Assembly: GCF_026212465.1 (NCBI RefSeq)
Contig: NC_080056.1
Coordinates: forward strand, 17,734,726-17,798,725
Source: Amaranthus tricolor
Taxonomy: Eukaryota > Streptophyta > Magnoliopsida > Caryophyllales > Amaranthaceae
DNA: 64,000 nucleotides
Reading direction: 5' to 3'
Below the pieces are notes generated by a model, which saw nothing but the letters and a program-made list of their open reading frames with translations, was not told where the DNA came from and made no database searches. Of the stretch, positions 36,127 to 47,495 are shown piece by piece. The first letter of the stretch is position 1. Each line of letters opens with the position of its first letter. Made by a program: the position numbers and the translations under genes.

Positions 36127-39100
36127 ATGTCTTCATTTTTGAAAAAAGCCACAAAAAAAGTTACTAAAGTGGCAAAATCATTGGGAGGTTCCAGTTCCTC
36201 CAAAAGAAAGGCCACTTCTACTCCGTCGGTATCAACAACACCTTCCATTAGTAATTATAATTATGAACATAATTATCCGGAAGGGTACGACCCAGAGTTA
36301 CATAATTATGCAGAAGAAGTGGAAAGAGAAATACAAATTGATGAAGAAGAGGAACCAACGACCTCAATTGGGATACATATATCTCGACAGTCATCAACAA
36401 GATCACATGAAGAACAAGGAGAACAACAAGGAGAACAACAACAACAAAGACAAGCTCGTGGTAAACGAGTCAATTTCCAAACTATCGGTTAGTTTTATAA
36501 TTTTATTCTTCAAATTAATTAAACTTTAAATTATTTATTTATTTAATTATAGTTTTATAATTTTAAATTATTTATTTAGATGAAGATAAACCAGTAAGAC
36601 AACCTTTTCCGGCAATGCCACCTCCTAGTGGTAGAGCTGTTTCACATGTGTGGTCGTATTTCACAAAAGAACCAACCGAGAATCCAGATATTTTCTTATG
36701 CACTTGTCAAATTTGTGAAAGTCAAGGAGTAAAGCCCTTAGTTTCATACAGTTTCACCAGAGGTAAATACTTTTTAAGTTTTTTATACATACATAATACA
36801 TTATACATTCATACATTATATATTCATATTTTATAAACATTTATTTATTGTGTTTTGTGAATACGTGTTAGGTGGTGGTACGGGATCTTTTAACAAACAT
36901 TTGGCAAAGAAGCATGGAATCACAAAAGAAACTCATGCAGCAAGCGGGAGCGGGACCACAAGTGGAAGCCGACAGACACAATGGGACATTCCCAGCACAG
37001 GTATGCCTTTTAGATACAATCGTAATGACATGATTGATGAATTTTCTAGGTATGTAATTTGTGATGAATTGCCTTTTAACCACGGTGAAAGTAGGGCATA
37101 CGAGCGTCTCACTAGAAAAACTTTGCAACCACAATATAGAGCAATCCCTAGGAGCACTCTTAAAAGACGCACAATTAAATTATACGAATCAATGCGCTAT
37201 GAATTAGTTTAAATGTTTAAATTGTTTAATGGTAGGGTTAGAATAACAACTGACATTTGGTCTGCTCCCCCACATTTAGAACCTTATATGTGTGTAACAG
37301 CACACTGGATAGATCGAAATTGGATTATTCAAAAAAGAATAATTGCTTTTGAGACAATGCCAGAAAGACATACCGGTGAAAACATAAAATATAGATTAGT
37401 AGAGATATGTAGAGAATGGAACTTATTAGATAAAATATTTTGTTGTTCAACTGATAATGCAACCGCGAACATTAAATGTATAGAACTTTTGTTTAACGAA
37501 CCTGCTTTTAGTTTAATCCTTGGGGGTAGCTTATTACACATACGTTGTTGTGCGCATATAGTTAACTTATCTTTCCAAGCAGGCATAAAACAATTAAGTG
37601 ATTTATTAGAACCAATTAGGGATATAGTGAAATGGCTTAGGATCGGAAAGATAAAAAGACGATATAAACAATTATGTGACCAATACCAACTTAAAAAAGT
37701 GTATTGGTCATTAGATACTCCTACACGTTGGGACTCAACCAACGATTTATTAAGAAAGGCGATTGCTTATCGCCCAGTAATAACACAACTATATAGTGAG
37801 TGTACAGATAGTTTCATAGCTGATGACACTTGGGAATTAGCTATAGGTGTACATAACATATTGGAAGCGTATGACCACGCGACTAAGATTTTTTCTTATG
37901 TTTATGAACCGAACGTTCACTTAGTAATAAGTGAATGTATTACTATTTTTTATCATCTCCTTAAATATACACATGAAGATACTAACCCAAAATTGAGGCC
38001 GATTCTTGCAGATGTAGGAATGCTAATAGATGATCGAATGCAACAAGAGGGGGGGGGGGGGGGGAGGGGGGGGAGGGGGTGAATTGTTGTGTAGTAGGTT
38101 TAAGATTTTTGCCTCTAATTTTTGCGGAATTATGTTAAGTAAGGAACAAAAACTTAAACTTAAAAACGAAAAGAAAAATAATAAAGGAGACAAAGATTTT
38201 ACGTGGAAACCTTCTTGGCCTAATAAGAAGGAAAAACCACGAACCCCCGGGATTTCAAAATTCTCACTATGTTAAGGTAATCAATTACAATTACACATAA
38301 CAATGTTTTGCTTCACTTGAAGCTTCTCAATTCTCTAAGTGCTTTTCTCAAAGCTTCTCTACTTAGGCCTACTTCTCTTCTCTTCTCTTTCTCTCCTTCT
38401 CTTTCTCTTCTCTCGATTCTATTCTCTATTCCCTTAGACTTCCCATAAGTCTAATTACAACAAAACACTCAATTACCCTTTACAAGGCCAATTCTCAAGA
38501 GGATAAAAATTAAAATAATTAATTAAGAAAAATATAATAAATTAATTGGCATTGGAAAACTGAAAATATTTTTCTTAAGATGATCTCCCTTTAATGGACA
38601 CTCTTGAATCCTAAAAGGATTTATTTTTGATTCGAGCAAAGTCCCTTCTATTTATAGTGGGAACAACCAGTAGTTACCATAAGCATAACGTCCACTATCT
38701 CAAACATACCTCCACTACCCCCACGTTCTCAAAACAAAAGGTGGTGGAATTATGAAAGTGTCCGGCTGTTATTTGCTCAAAGAAAAATCAGTTTCCTTAA
38801 TGCTAAAAATAGCATAGGAGTTAAAAACATAAGATCCTAAAAAATAGGAGATCTAAATCTAATTAAGAAAAAGTCTTGGGCTATTTTTAGAAAACCTAAA
38901 AATATATTTGCCAATTAACTTACTAATTAATTTAAGCAATTAAATTAATTCTAACCCATTACATCAACTTAAAAACAGAAAATAATTAATTCGCAATTTT
39001 CCAGTCGATGTTATTCTCCAGACCTGCTACGTAGGAACAACGTACTGTCTCCAGCTTCAACTTTAGTCAGAATGTTCATTTTAGGAACAGAAAACTGTTT

Positions 39101-40010
39101 TCCAGAGCAATTGCCCAACTTCTTGGATATTTGAGACATGTACATCTTCCACGAATCAAGTCATAGGCTTCATCAACGATTCACATTAAATCGGATATAT
39201 ACCTACAAAAAAATCTCTAAAAATATGTTTGTTTATTTAAAAGTGAAGTCATCATCAAAACCTTAAGAGGCCAACAGCAGATATGATGGAAAAATGGCAA
39301 GCATATTTTACCGATTTTCCATTTTGGACCCACGTTTTAAAACTGAGGTCCTTACTAAAGTAATAGGATTTTATTACCAATCGTTAGATCGCCCGTCTAC
39401 TGATGTACATAATTATGTAGGAACATGTAAAAAATATTTAGCAGAACTCTATGATTTTTACGCTAGTGTATATAACCCGAAACGTGATATGTCTAGGCGT
39501 GCTAGCGTTTCGGCACGTTCCTCTTACTATAATTCGGTAATAGCTAACATAATGACTCAAGATGATAGTTTTGTAGGATCATCTTCTTCTTCCTCGACCT
39601 CATATTTAGAACTAGATAGTTATCTTAAACACCGCTTTGAAATAGACCAAAGTATCTATAATATTTTGGAGTGGTGGAAAGAAAAATCTGTTAAATTTCC
39701 CATTTTATCGAGAATTGCAAAGGATATCCTTGCAATTCCCGCGTCAACAATTGCGTCGGAGTCTGCTTTTAGTGCAGGTAGAAGAGTTTTGGACGAAAAG
39801 CGATCTCGTCTTGCTCCACATAGTATTCAAATATGTGTTTGCAAGAAAGATTGGGATCAAGCGGAGATTCGAACACAAGGACTAAGGAATGATGATGATC
39901 AAGACGACGATGATGATCCATGGATGATGATGGATACATCTGCATCATCGTCAGGAGGAGAGTCAGCGGAAGCATCTAATCAATCACATGATGATGACGA
40001 AAACGAATAG
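36127..40010 (+). pseudogene. hAT transposase (BED finger, RNase H-like core, hAT dimerisation domain), disrupted
   Basis: Exon 1 36127-36487 (MSSFLKKATKKV, Ser-rich, acidic and Gln-rich), exon 2 36580-36762 and exon 3 36872-40010, which is split by a solo LTR. The BED zinc finger spans exons 2-3 (VSHVWSYFTKE, CTCQICES, SFNKHLAKKHG). The core shows TTDIWSAPPHLEPYMCVTAH, CCSTDNATANI, LLHIRCCAHIVNL and TPTRWDSTNDLL. The C-terminal dimerisation domain has ILEWWKEKSVKFPILSRIAK and IPASTIASESAFSAGRRVLD, followed by an acidic tail. Damage: an in-frame stop at 37210, the LTR at 38013-39276, and a frameshift near 39305-39320. Apart from these it is well preserved, so it decayed fairly recently. It would catalyse cut-and-paste of hAT ends. 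Confidence 0.93.
38013..39276 (-). mobile_element. Solo LTR of SIRE-like copia, 1264 bp, inside hAT transposase exon
   Basis: On the minus strand it starts TGTTGGCCTCTTAAGGTTTT and ends CTATTAGCATTCCTACA. These are the ends of the LTR at 53805-55029, with clear similarity throughout. It is flanked by perfect 5 bp duplications GCAGA (38008-38012 and 39277-39281). Excising the LTR and one duplication restores the hAT frame across ILAD|MMEKWQAY. Single LTRs like this arise by recombination between the two LTRs of a full element. The G-tract near its end is expanded (see findings). Confidence 0.95.
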
Positions 40011-42656
40011 GATCAATCCGACAAGCGACAACGATAAATCAACATTCAACAACTATAAATAAAAGGTATGACAAAGAACTACGTGGGCTTTGATTCCTTC
40101 GGGATACGTAGGCAGCTTAGTATTCATTTGGGTACTAGGTTCAAGTCCATTTTCTCCCTCTTTTTTTATTAATCATCTTTATCGACATTATTATTGATTT
40201 GTTTCTTATTAATTTATTTTTTTCCATTCTTTTTAGTAAATATTTCAATAACGATGACAACTTGACATGCAATAATTTTCGCTAATAATCAAGTAATCAT
40301 CAAAGGTACGTCCGCGATATTATAGTATTTTTTTATTATATAAATATTTAAAGAAAAAATAAAAATGGAACCGATGGTCCGACCCACCCGTCCCGTGAGT
40401 TGGAACCGCCGAAACCGCCTCATGAACCGCCAAGGAACCGTTTGGAACCGCCCGAAACCGGAACCGGAACCGTTCGCGACAGGTTCCAAATGGAACCGGA
40501 ACGGAACCGGACCAACCCGGACCGTGGCCATGCCTATTTCTAGGTAAACAAGTTTTAATGATTAATTATTGTCGATCTATATACTATATATATATCTCAA
40601 TTAATTTTTAATTTCTGTTTAATGCAGATGTACGACATTTAATATGCGTATGGCATATTGGCAATGACGTGGAGAACATGGTCGACAAATTGTGCGGTGG
40701 CAAGAGAAATCAACAGGGGCAGATATTCAGGCAAACAAAATGGAACCCCTTGCTTAACAGTCTGACGATCCTTGAATTTGAAAACAGGTGGGAAGGGATT
40801 GTGTCTACTTGGTCGACTAGGAACAGGAGGGTCGTGCGATATTTGGCTAGAGCATGGATTCCTCACAAAGAGAAATTTGTGTGTGCGTGGACAAATGACT
40901 GTTTGCACTTGGGTAACCAGACTACCAGTAGAGTTGAAAGCCAACACTCGTCCTTCAAGTACTACCTAGGTAGCGGTAATAGCTCATTTGATACCCTCTT
41001 TAGGAGGGCACACGCACAGTTAACGAATCAGCAATCGAGGATAAGACAAGCTCTGCAGGAATCTACGAATTCGATTTCAAGGATGTCGCGACTTAATTTT
41101 TTGAGACCGTTGTATCGTCATGTTTCCACATTTGCCTTGGAACAATTGATGATGAAGCACAACTGGATGTTAAACTTGGGGGATTATGTTTCTGACAAAT
41201 GCGGTTGTGTACTTCAAAGAACCCACGGATTACCCTGCACGTGTTAATGTTACTTGTCAATCAGGTCTCATGGTTTGTTGTACTTGGATGATATACATCC
41301 ATTTTGGAAAACGTTAAAGTACTTTGAGGCAGAAGAAGACGACAACGAAGAAGTACGGAACGCAAATGTCGATGTTAAAGAGTACTTTCAATCGTTGGTG
41401 GATGAAGTTTTAAAAGCCGATCCCGCAGTTGTACGACGCATGTCTCAAGTACTTGAACATGAACTACACCCTGATGATACCGATATACCTGAGCCACAAG
41501 CAAGTCCATCGAGGAAGGGAAGACCAATGACAAGCAGAACCCTCACGAGAAACAAAAGTGTGTTCAAGTACAGTAGATCATCCTCAAGGGGTCGCGGATC
41601 TAGATCTTCATCACGCGGGAGATCTAGTGATAGATCTAGCAACCGATCAGACCAATCGTCAGTTGCAATTAACTTCAGTTTCAACTTATCTGGTACTCGT
41701 ATTTCCTTTCCTATAATCATATATGTTTTAGTTCAATTGAATGATATTAATATACAGTTATTTTTTCAGATGGTTCAGCAAGTCGTGATTTTTCACTTTT
41801 TTCGTGGCCAAATCACATCTCGTATATTCTTCCGCCGTACCTGTTTGATTGGATTAATGTTATAGGTGACGAAAACTGTGGATTTAGAGCTATTGCCGTC
41901 ATAGAGTTAGGGGGCGAGGAGGCATGGCCTCTTTTACGACGTCCAATGAGTTTGGAAATGCAAACGCATAAAGATCAATATGCACGCGTGTATCTATCAG
42001 CAGAGTTGGTGGAGAATGCTATATACAGAATTGATGCCCATAGCAAAGGACCTGCCCCGTACATTCACTGGATGGAAATGACAGCATTGTATTCTGCAGC
42101 AACGTTTCTCAACATTGCAATTGCGTATTATGGCTCTGTCGATAATAATCCAATGTATAATTGTTTAGTGCTTCCGGTAAGGAGAACAGTGGGAATGCAT
42201 GGCGCTAATAAACTTGTACATATTCTTTGGGTGAACAGAAATCATTATGTTCAGCTTTTAATGAATGATTATTCATCTCCACTGTCCCCAGTCCAGCAAA
42301 ATTGGAGAGCAGCAGCTAACAATTCATGTAGAGATTTAGAGAGACAATATCACAATAGGATATCACTTTGGAATAGACTGTGCGGCGAACAACGACCACA
42401 ACATAATAACACCGTCGAAGATGTAGTCAATTTAGATACTCTATAGAACAATGTTGGGTAGTTATTGTGTTGATTGTATTTATTGTACCGATTGTACTTA
42501 GTGTTTTCATTTTATTAATTGTATTCATTGTAGTAATTGTATTTATAGTATTCATTCCATAATTAAGTTCGAGAATAAATATGTTAGTGAATCAAACGCA
42601 ACGCGTAATAATAAAACCAATAACAACCGTGTAGAAATACAACACAACATCAATGT

Positions 42657-45600
42657 CTATGAAGGGTTGTGCCCTCTAAACTCTTGCCATTGGGCAAAAA
42701 ATTCTCTAAGTTCATCCAAATACAAATCAGCAGTCTGTCTTTCCCGGGGCGTCATATTAACAGCAGTTGGCATCCTGAGAAATGGCGTGAGTCGAGTTGA
42801 AAATTCAGCTGCAAAATGTACAAACAAAACAATGGTATTACCAAAAAATTAGACAATAATTTCGGTAATGACACATAAAAATGAAACAGATAAATAGAAA
42901 CAATAACGTATTCAACTCTGTTATCCGCTGAACCAAACACAGTAGTAGGTCCTTCACCGAGGTGAGAAATGTGTGGGAAGACACTCTAAACCAGTCGATA
43001 TACTCAGGGACAACCTCTGATGGAACAGATGCTCGACGCAGTGCCTGATCATCAACGCGGGTACAATAGGGGAACCTACTCGACATCTCCGTGTACATAG
43101 ACGGAGAAGCGAATGTCACTGAATAGGAACCCTGTGCTGGTCGCAGAGCTTGGGTAGGTCTCAACGGAGGGGAGGGGAAAAGCCTGTACAAAACCAAGCT
43201 GTCTGATTGTCCTCTCAGGCAAATACACCTCCACGATATCAAAACAGGTGATACCCCCGATATAGGCGGTGCGTGGGTGCTCGTTCAATAAAGTCCTAGG
43301 AGAAGTCATGTACAGAGTCCATTCCACCTGCTTACAAAGAAAATTAACATAAAAAACATAATATAAAATTAAAATAATTAGTATAACGATGTGTGAGGTC
43401 ATGTACAAAATCGGTGTCTCTATCATGGAGTCCAGAATACTCCTACAGTCTCTCAGTCTGCTCAGCTCACGAATGGGCTTCTACGGGGACCACATCTCCA
43501 CCCTAGTCTTATTAGGCATATCAACTTGACGAGGATGGGAGCGGAAGGATGGAAAGTGAAAGTTAATAGGTGGTTGAATACTCTCTAGAGGAGGGGTGAA
43601 TAGAGAGTTTGGGCTATTTAAAATTTTGTCTGGAAACTTGTCTCAAGAGTTTGAGGAGTCTGTCAAAAATGTTTTCTAGAACAGTTTTGAGTCAATTCGT
43701 AAACAATAACGTATGTGCGGAAAATAAACTTTAAAGTATAACACACGATATGTTAACGAGGTTCGGTTCTAACCAACCTACTCCCCGCCTATGGGTTCTC
43801 TTTCAACCCGTAGGATTTCAACGCCTTTTATTAATCCGACTTTAATACAAAAAAGAAGATCTCAATATCTCCTCACACCACGTTCTTCCCCTTGAAGAAC
43901 CGTATTACAAGTCTCTTTAATAAAAGCAAATCCCAAATCTCACAATAGAGATTCACAAGTTGAACACTTTGAAAAGTATTCTTGGTTAGGCGTATTAAAC
44001 TTAATCTAACTCTTTATAAAACTCTTAAGCCTATTACAAATGTAAGAGTTAGATGAACTAAGAACTACAACTCTTAAAACACTTAGAGAATTTCTAAAGA
44101 GAGAAAGTTATAAGAAGAGGTGCATAGAGATGTATCCTTAATTCTGAAATGAAGCCTCATATAGTGTTACGCCTCAACACATTTTGAAAAACCAGAAGGC
44201 TCCTTTCCGTTATTTTCTGTTGACCTGGTCATTCTGCGCCTGTCCTCAAGATCTTGAGCTTAACATCAAACTGACGTGTATTGACAGCCAAAATAATTTC
44301 GTCATTGTGTGCTGTAATTTGTCTTTAATATCCAATGCTATGCTGCCACGTTAGTACTCATACAAGATAATGAAAACTAAACACAAACCAGATTTATCAA
44401 CGTTTAAATAATCATTCAAATTAATTCCTATTTTTAGTATTAATTCAAATAGTCATTTTCTATTTTTAGTGCTAATTCAAATATCATCTTATTAATAGAA
44501 AACTCTATAATTTGTAAAACAACTAATTTTAACATCAAATATAGCTGTGTACTATATTTAGCAAAACATGTGTACCTTGTACTATATTTAATCATCAAAT
44601 TATTTTTAAGCACATATTTAAATTCATGTTTAAATATAAAACATTTGAACATTTAAGATAAAACGTGTAATAAAATATTCAAACTTAATTTCAAATAATA
44701 TCAAAGTTAACTTTAATGAACCTTGACCTATTAAAATATTTCAAATATAATTATGACATTAACCTGATTATAAGCGTAATTATCTTCAAGACTTTGAAAC
44801 GTATTTAAAGACTTATAAAATCAACTTTAAGATAAACTTAAGTTCTTTAAGCATATTCCAATATCTTCGAACATTAATATATATATTACTTATCAAATGT
44901 ATATCAAATATGATTTTAGATTTACTTAAACATCCAAATGTAATTACTTAATTTATTTGTTTAATCAATATGTGTTTTGAATTATCAGCATTCAAGAGAA
45001 TTGAGTCTTCAAATTCTCCTTATCATTATTTAAGAGAGATGAGTCTTCAGAAAGTACTCGTAAATCGATGTCTGCAGCAGTGTCAGACAACCAGCAATAG
45101 TCTTGCACCCAGCCCTTATCGCCATACCTAGTTGGCGATACATGTTAGCCAACGTCACTGGACCCCAAGCAATCTCATCCTGATCAGCAATCACATCAAG
45201 TACAGGGTGAGGCCGCATCCCAACTCTAGTCTTATCCACCAGCAGCGTGAAACCCACTATAGCCATGTAATACGCAGTAGTCTGAGTCTTCAGAGACTGA
45301 GAACGGTGGCATAGCTGCAACACGAACGCTAATGCTCCCATTGGTGAACTACCCCTTCTTACGCAGTTTCGACATTTGCACCCCAAACAGACCGACCAGG
45401 CCAAGCTTCTAGTCAACATCAGCAGGTTCAGCGGGAAGTGAATCGTCAATGCCAACTCCTAAAATGCGTTGCACTTCGTGCAACATTATGGTCATCTCCT
45501 CCCATGACATGTGGAAGGTGTTGGTATCAGGCTGTCACTACTCCACAAAGGCAGTAATAAGAGCACTATCAATGTGCTGGTGCATTATGTACGGCAGAAG

Positions 45601-46275
45601 ACCTAGACGAGTGGAAGGTAAAACCCCGTACAGCTCATCAGACATGTCCTTCATTCTGATGATCCTCTCCAACGTCTTCTTCCTAGGGCGACAATCCAAA
45701 ATCGGAGACGTGCGCTCCGATCCCTCAAATATAACCTTCGCTACGTGCCCACCGTAGCTGAGTATTAAACTGGTGTCAACATGGCCCCCGGGCTGGGGTG
45801 ATGTGATCAACCAGTCCATGTCCGCGGACTGTGAGCGCCTCCTCCCCCGTGGAGCCACATGCTCAACCTGACTGACTCCTGCGTGATCAGAAGTGTTAGC
45901 CGTGCTATGCCCTCTAGTCATAAACAGACCGGCATGCCCTCTGACAAGCGTCCAATCAACAGGATGACCGACAGACTCATCCTGACCGACAGACTCTTCC
46001 CGAATAAAAGACTCATCGTAATCAGTATCATCATCACCTGAGCCGACCGTATTACTACGCAGGCTAGTCTGGCGCTCAAAGCAACTACGCACATGGTCTA
46101 GGGTACTCGAACGTTGGGCCTGACTATGTCTGGCCACCTATTCCTGCTTGGCTCGCCTTGCAGAACCCGTAACCCCCCTCTCATGGGGATCCTTTCTCAG
46201 TAAACTCGGCCTAGAACTAATCTCGCTCAATAACCCACTAAAAAGGTCTTTTTCTTTTCCCTGATTTCCAGCCAT
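42657..46275 (-). pseudogene. Plant mobile domain (PMD) protein, 'phosphatase 7 long form homolog'-like, disrupted
   Basis: Starts at ATG 46275 (MAGNQGKEKDLFSGLLSEIS) and ends at a stop at 42657 (REFFAQWQEFRGHNPS). PMD signatures: GGHVAKVIFEGSERTSP, ERIIRMKDMSDELYGVLPST, HIDSALITAFVE, FHMSWEEMTIMLHEVQRILG, MYRQLGMAIRAGCKTIAGCL, and after the insertion HPRTAYIGGITCFDIVEVYL and DWFRVSS. PMD proteins (MAIN/MAIL family in Arabidopsis, and many transposon-borne copies) act in gene and transposon silencing; transposon copies are common. It is broken by a stop near 46139, stops near 45535 and 45450, and a solo LTR splitting it at IYEYF. Its 3' end lies about 210 bp from the convergent OTU end. Confidence 0.88.
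43564..45049 (-). mobile_element. Second solo LTR (different SIRE-like family) inside the PMD gene, about 1.49 kb
   Basis: The PMD coding sequence breaks at about 45050 and resumes at about 43560. The same 6 bp, GAAAGT, flanks the insert on both sides (43558-43563 and 45050-45055). Read on the minus strand the insert begins TGAAGACTCATCTC. Near its other end it has a CACCCCTCCTCTAGAGAG stretch, placed like the CACCCCCCCTCTTG stretch of the 53.8 kb copia LTR. It contains the phrase GAACCTCGTTAACATATC, seen in SIRE-type LTRs. The distal terminus is not a clean CA, so that boundary may be off by several bases. No coding region. Confidence 0.65.
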
Positions 46276-46777
46276 TTACTACAATTTTCATAATTGAATA
46301 AACTATTATTAAAAAATTAAAAGCATAAAAAATACATTAAGTTCTATTCATTTTAATTACACTTGCAATATTAATTTAATAAACATTTAATTAAATTTAA
46401 TAAACACTTACAATCATATAAATTATTAACAACTATAATAATTCACACAATCAAACAAATAAACAATAATTATATTAATAAATAATTAAACAACTAAAAT
46501 TTATTTAACAACTAAAATAAAATTTTATTAACAATTATTATATTAATAAATAATTAACAACTAAATTTTAATTAATATATTATTATTATATTAAAAAATA
46601 TTTAAATATTTAAATAAATTATTTAAATTCAAAACTAATTATTATAATAATATTATCATAATATAATACTATATTGAAATAAAATAATTTATTACAACAT
46701 TTATTAAATAATAATAACTTAAAAAATAAATTAAATAAACAAATGGAATTTCAAAATTTTTTTTTTAAAAAAAATTA

Positions 46778-47022
46778 TGAGTCGCACAAAAAGTGCGACT
46801 GAACCTAGGAGGAGTCGCACAAAAAGTGCGACTGGACCTATGTTTAGTCGCACTTTTTGTGCGACTATTCCTAGGTTCAGTCGCACTTTTGGTGCGACTC
46901 CTCCTAAGTTCAGTCGCCCTTTTTGTACGACTCGTAATTTTATTTTCTTTTGTGAACTTTGAATTACATTAAAATAAAAATTACCTCGAGTTTTTGTTAC
47001 ACTCCTCCTAGGTTCAGTCGCA
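46778..47022. repeat. Right subterminal palindromic repeat array of the MULE
   Basis: Copies of the GTCGCACTTTTTGTGCGAC hairpin unit with CCTAGG-containing spacers at 46778-46935, plus one partial unit near 47003-47022 (CTCCTCCTAGGTTCAGTCGC). It mirrors the left array at 34047-34225, placing the two arrays symmetrically inside the MULE ends. Confidence 0.9.
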
Positions 47023-47281
47023 CTTTAGCTTCGATTAATTATATGTGTAGATTTTGTGTTTTTTGAAGTGATAAAAGTGTTATTGAGTGAGTTTGAAGTG
47101 TTTTATAGAAGTTTTAAAATTTCTAAGTCCAAGAGAATTTTCGTCATTTTATTAAATTAATTTAAGATAGGGATGGCGATAAAATGAAAAAGGTGGCGAA
47201 AAATAAGAATTGGAATTCTGTAAAAGCGGTTTTGCAAAAACTGTTTGTTGAAAAATAATTTTTAGAAACAAAATTTTTGGC

Positions 47282-47495
47282 CTTATTTATTGAAAAATGA
47301 GTTTTGCGAAACATATCAATTTTGAGTGTTTGACCTATTCTTTTTCTACTTTAACGATATTTGACTTTTTCGTGCACTTCTATATGATTAAAAATAACAT
47401 AAATTATATAATTAACTTTGTGGTCAAATTCAATAAATCTAACATTACTAATATTATTGGTTCATAATTCATATAAAAAAAACACATAAATGTTA
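47282..47495. other. Spacer between MULE and Harbinger remnant
   Basis: AT-rich, no gene seen. Confidence 0.4.

Larger units (their letters stand above)
35522..40536 (+). mobile_element. hAT transposon, 5015 bp, inserted in the MULE transposase intron
   Basis: Perfect 15 bp inverted ends TAGGCATGGCCACGG / CCGTGGCCATGCCTA. Flanking 8 bp duplications are TTTCCAGG (35514-35521) and TTTCTAGG (40537-40544), 7 of 8. Dense GGAACCG / CGGTTCC repeats form subterminal blocks at about 35545-35865 and 40365-40525; these produce spurious open frames on both strands. It encodes one transposase gene (36127-40010) interrupted by a copia solo LTR. Without that LTR it is about 3.75 kb, normal for an autonomous plant hAT. 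Confidence 0.93.
34564..42446 (+). pseudogene. MULE transposase fused to OTU-like cysteine peptidase domain (disrupted)
   Basis: Exons: 34564-35520, 40628-41692, 41770-42446. Joins are in phase at the hAT-split intron and at 41693-41769. Exon 1 begins after an acceptor; a likely first ATG (MANQNEHDND) lies at 33944. Domains: FAR1/WRKY-GCM1-type zinc region (YLRCHRYGN, GCKFMI, HNHPF), MULE DDE domain with IDTTYKTNK, NVIITDREEGF, LICVWHIGNDV and ESQHSSFKYYL, a SWIM-like finger (CGCVLQRTHGLPCTC), an Arg/Ser-rich linker, then the OTU-like core GDENCGFRAIAVIELGG and NRNHYVQLL. It is dead: a frameshift near 34682, a stop at 35207, a deletion near 35273, a stop at 41245 and the hAT insertion. The transposase would cut and paste the element. 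The role of the OTU part (ubiquitin-peptidase family) is unknown here. Confidence 0.85.
33735..47281. mobile_element. Mutator-like element (MULE) carrying transposase-OTU and PMD genes, about 13.5 kb with nested insertions
   Basis: Both ends carry related sequence in inverted orientation: CGCCACTCTTTTCATTTTAT near 33790 and, in reverse complement, CGCCACCTTTTTCATTTTAT near 47195. Both are preceded by a CTGTAAA stretch. Inside each end lies an array of palindromic repeats (34047-34225; 46778-46935). Cargo in order: MULE transposase joined to an OTU-like domain (+), then a plant-mobile-domain gene (-). A hAT element and two solo LTRs have landed inside; without them it would be near 7 kb. The outer boundaries are set from the homology and may be off by tens of bases. 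No target duplication was established. Confidence 0.65.
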
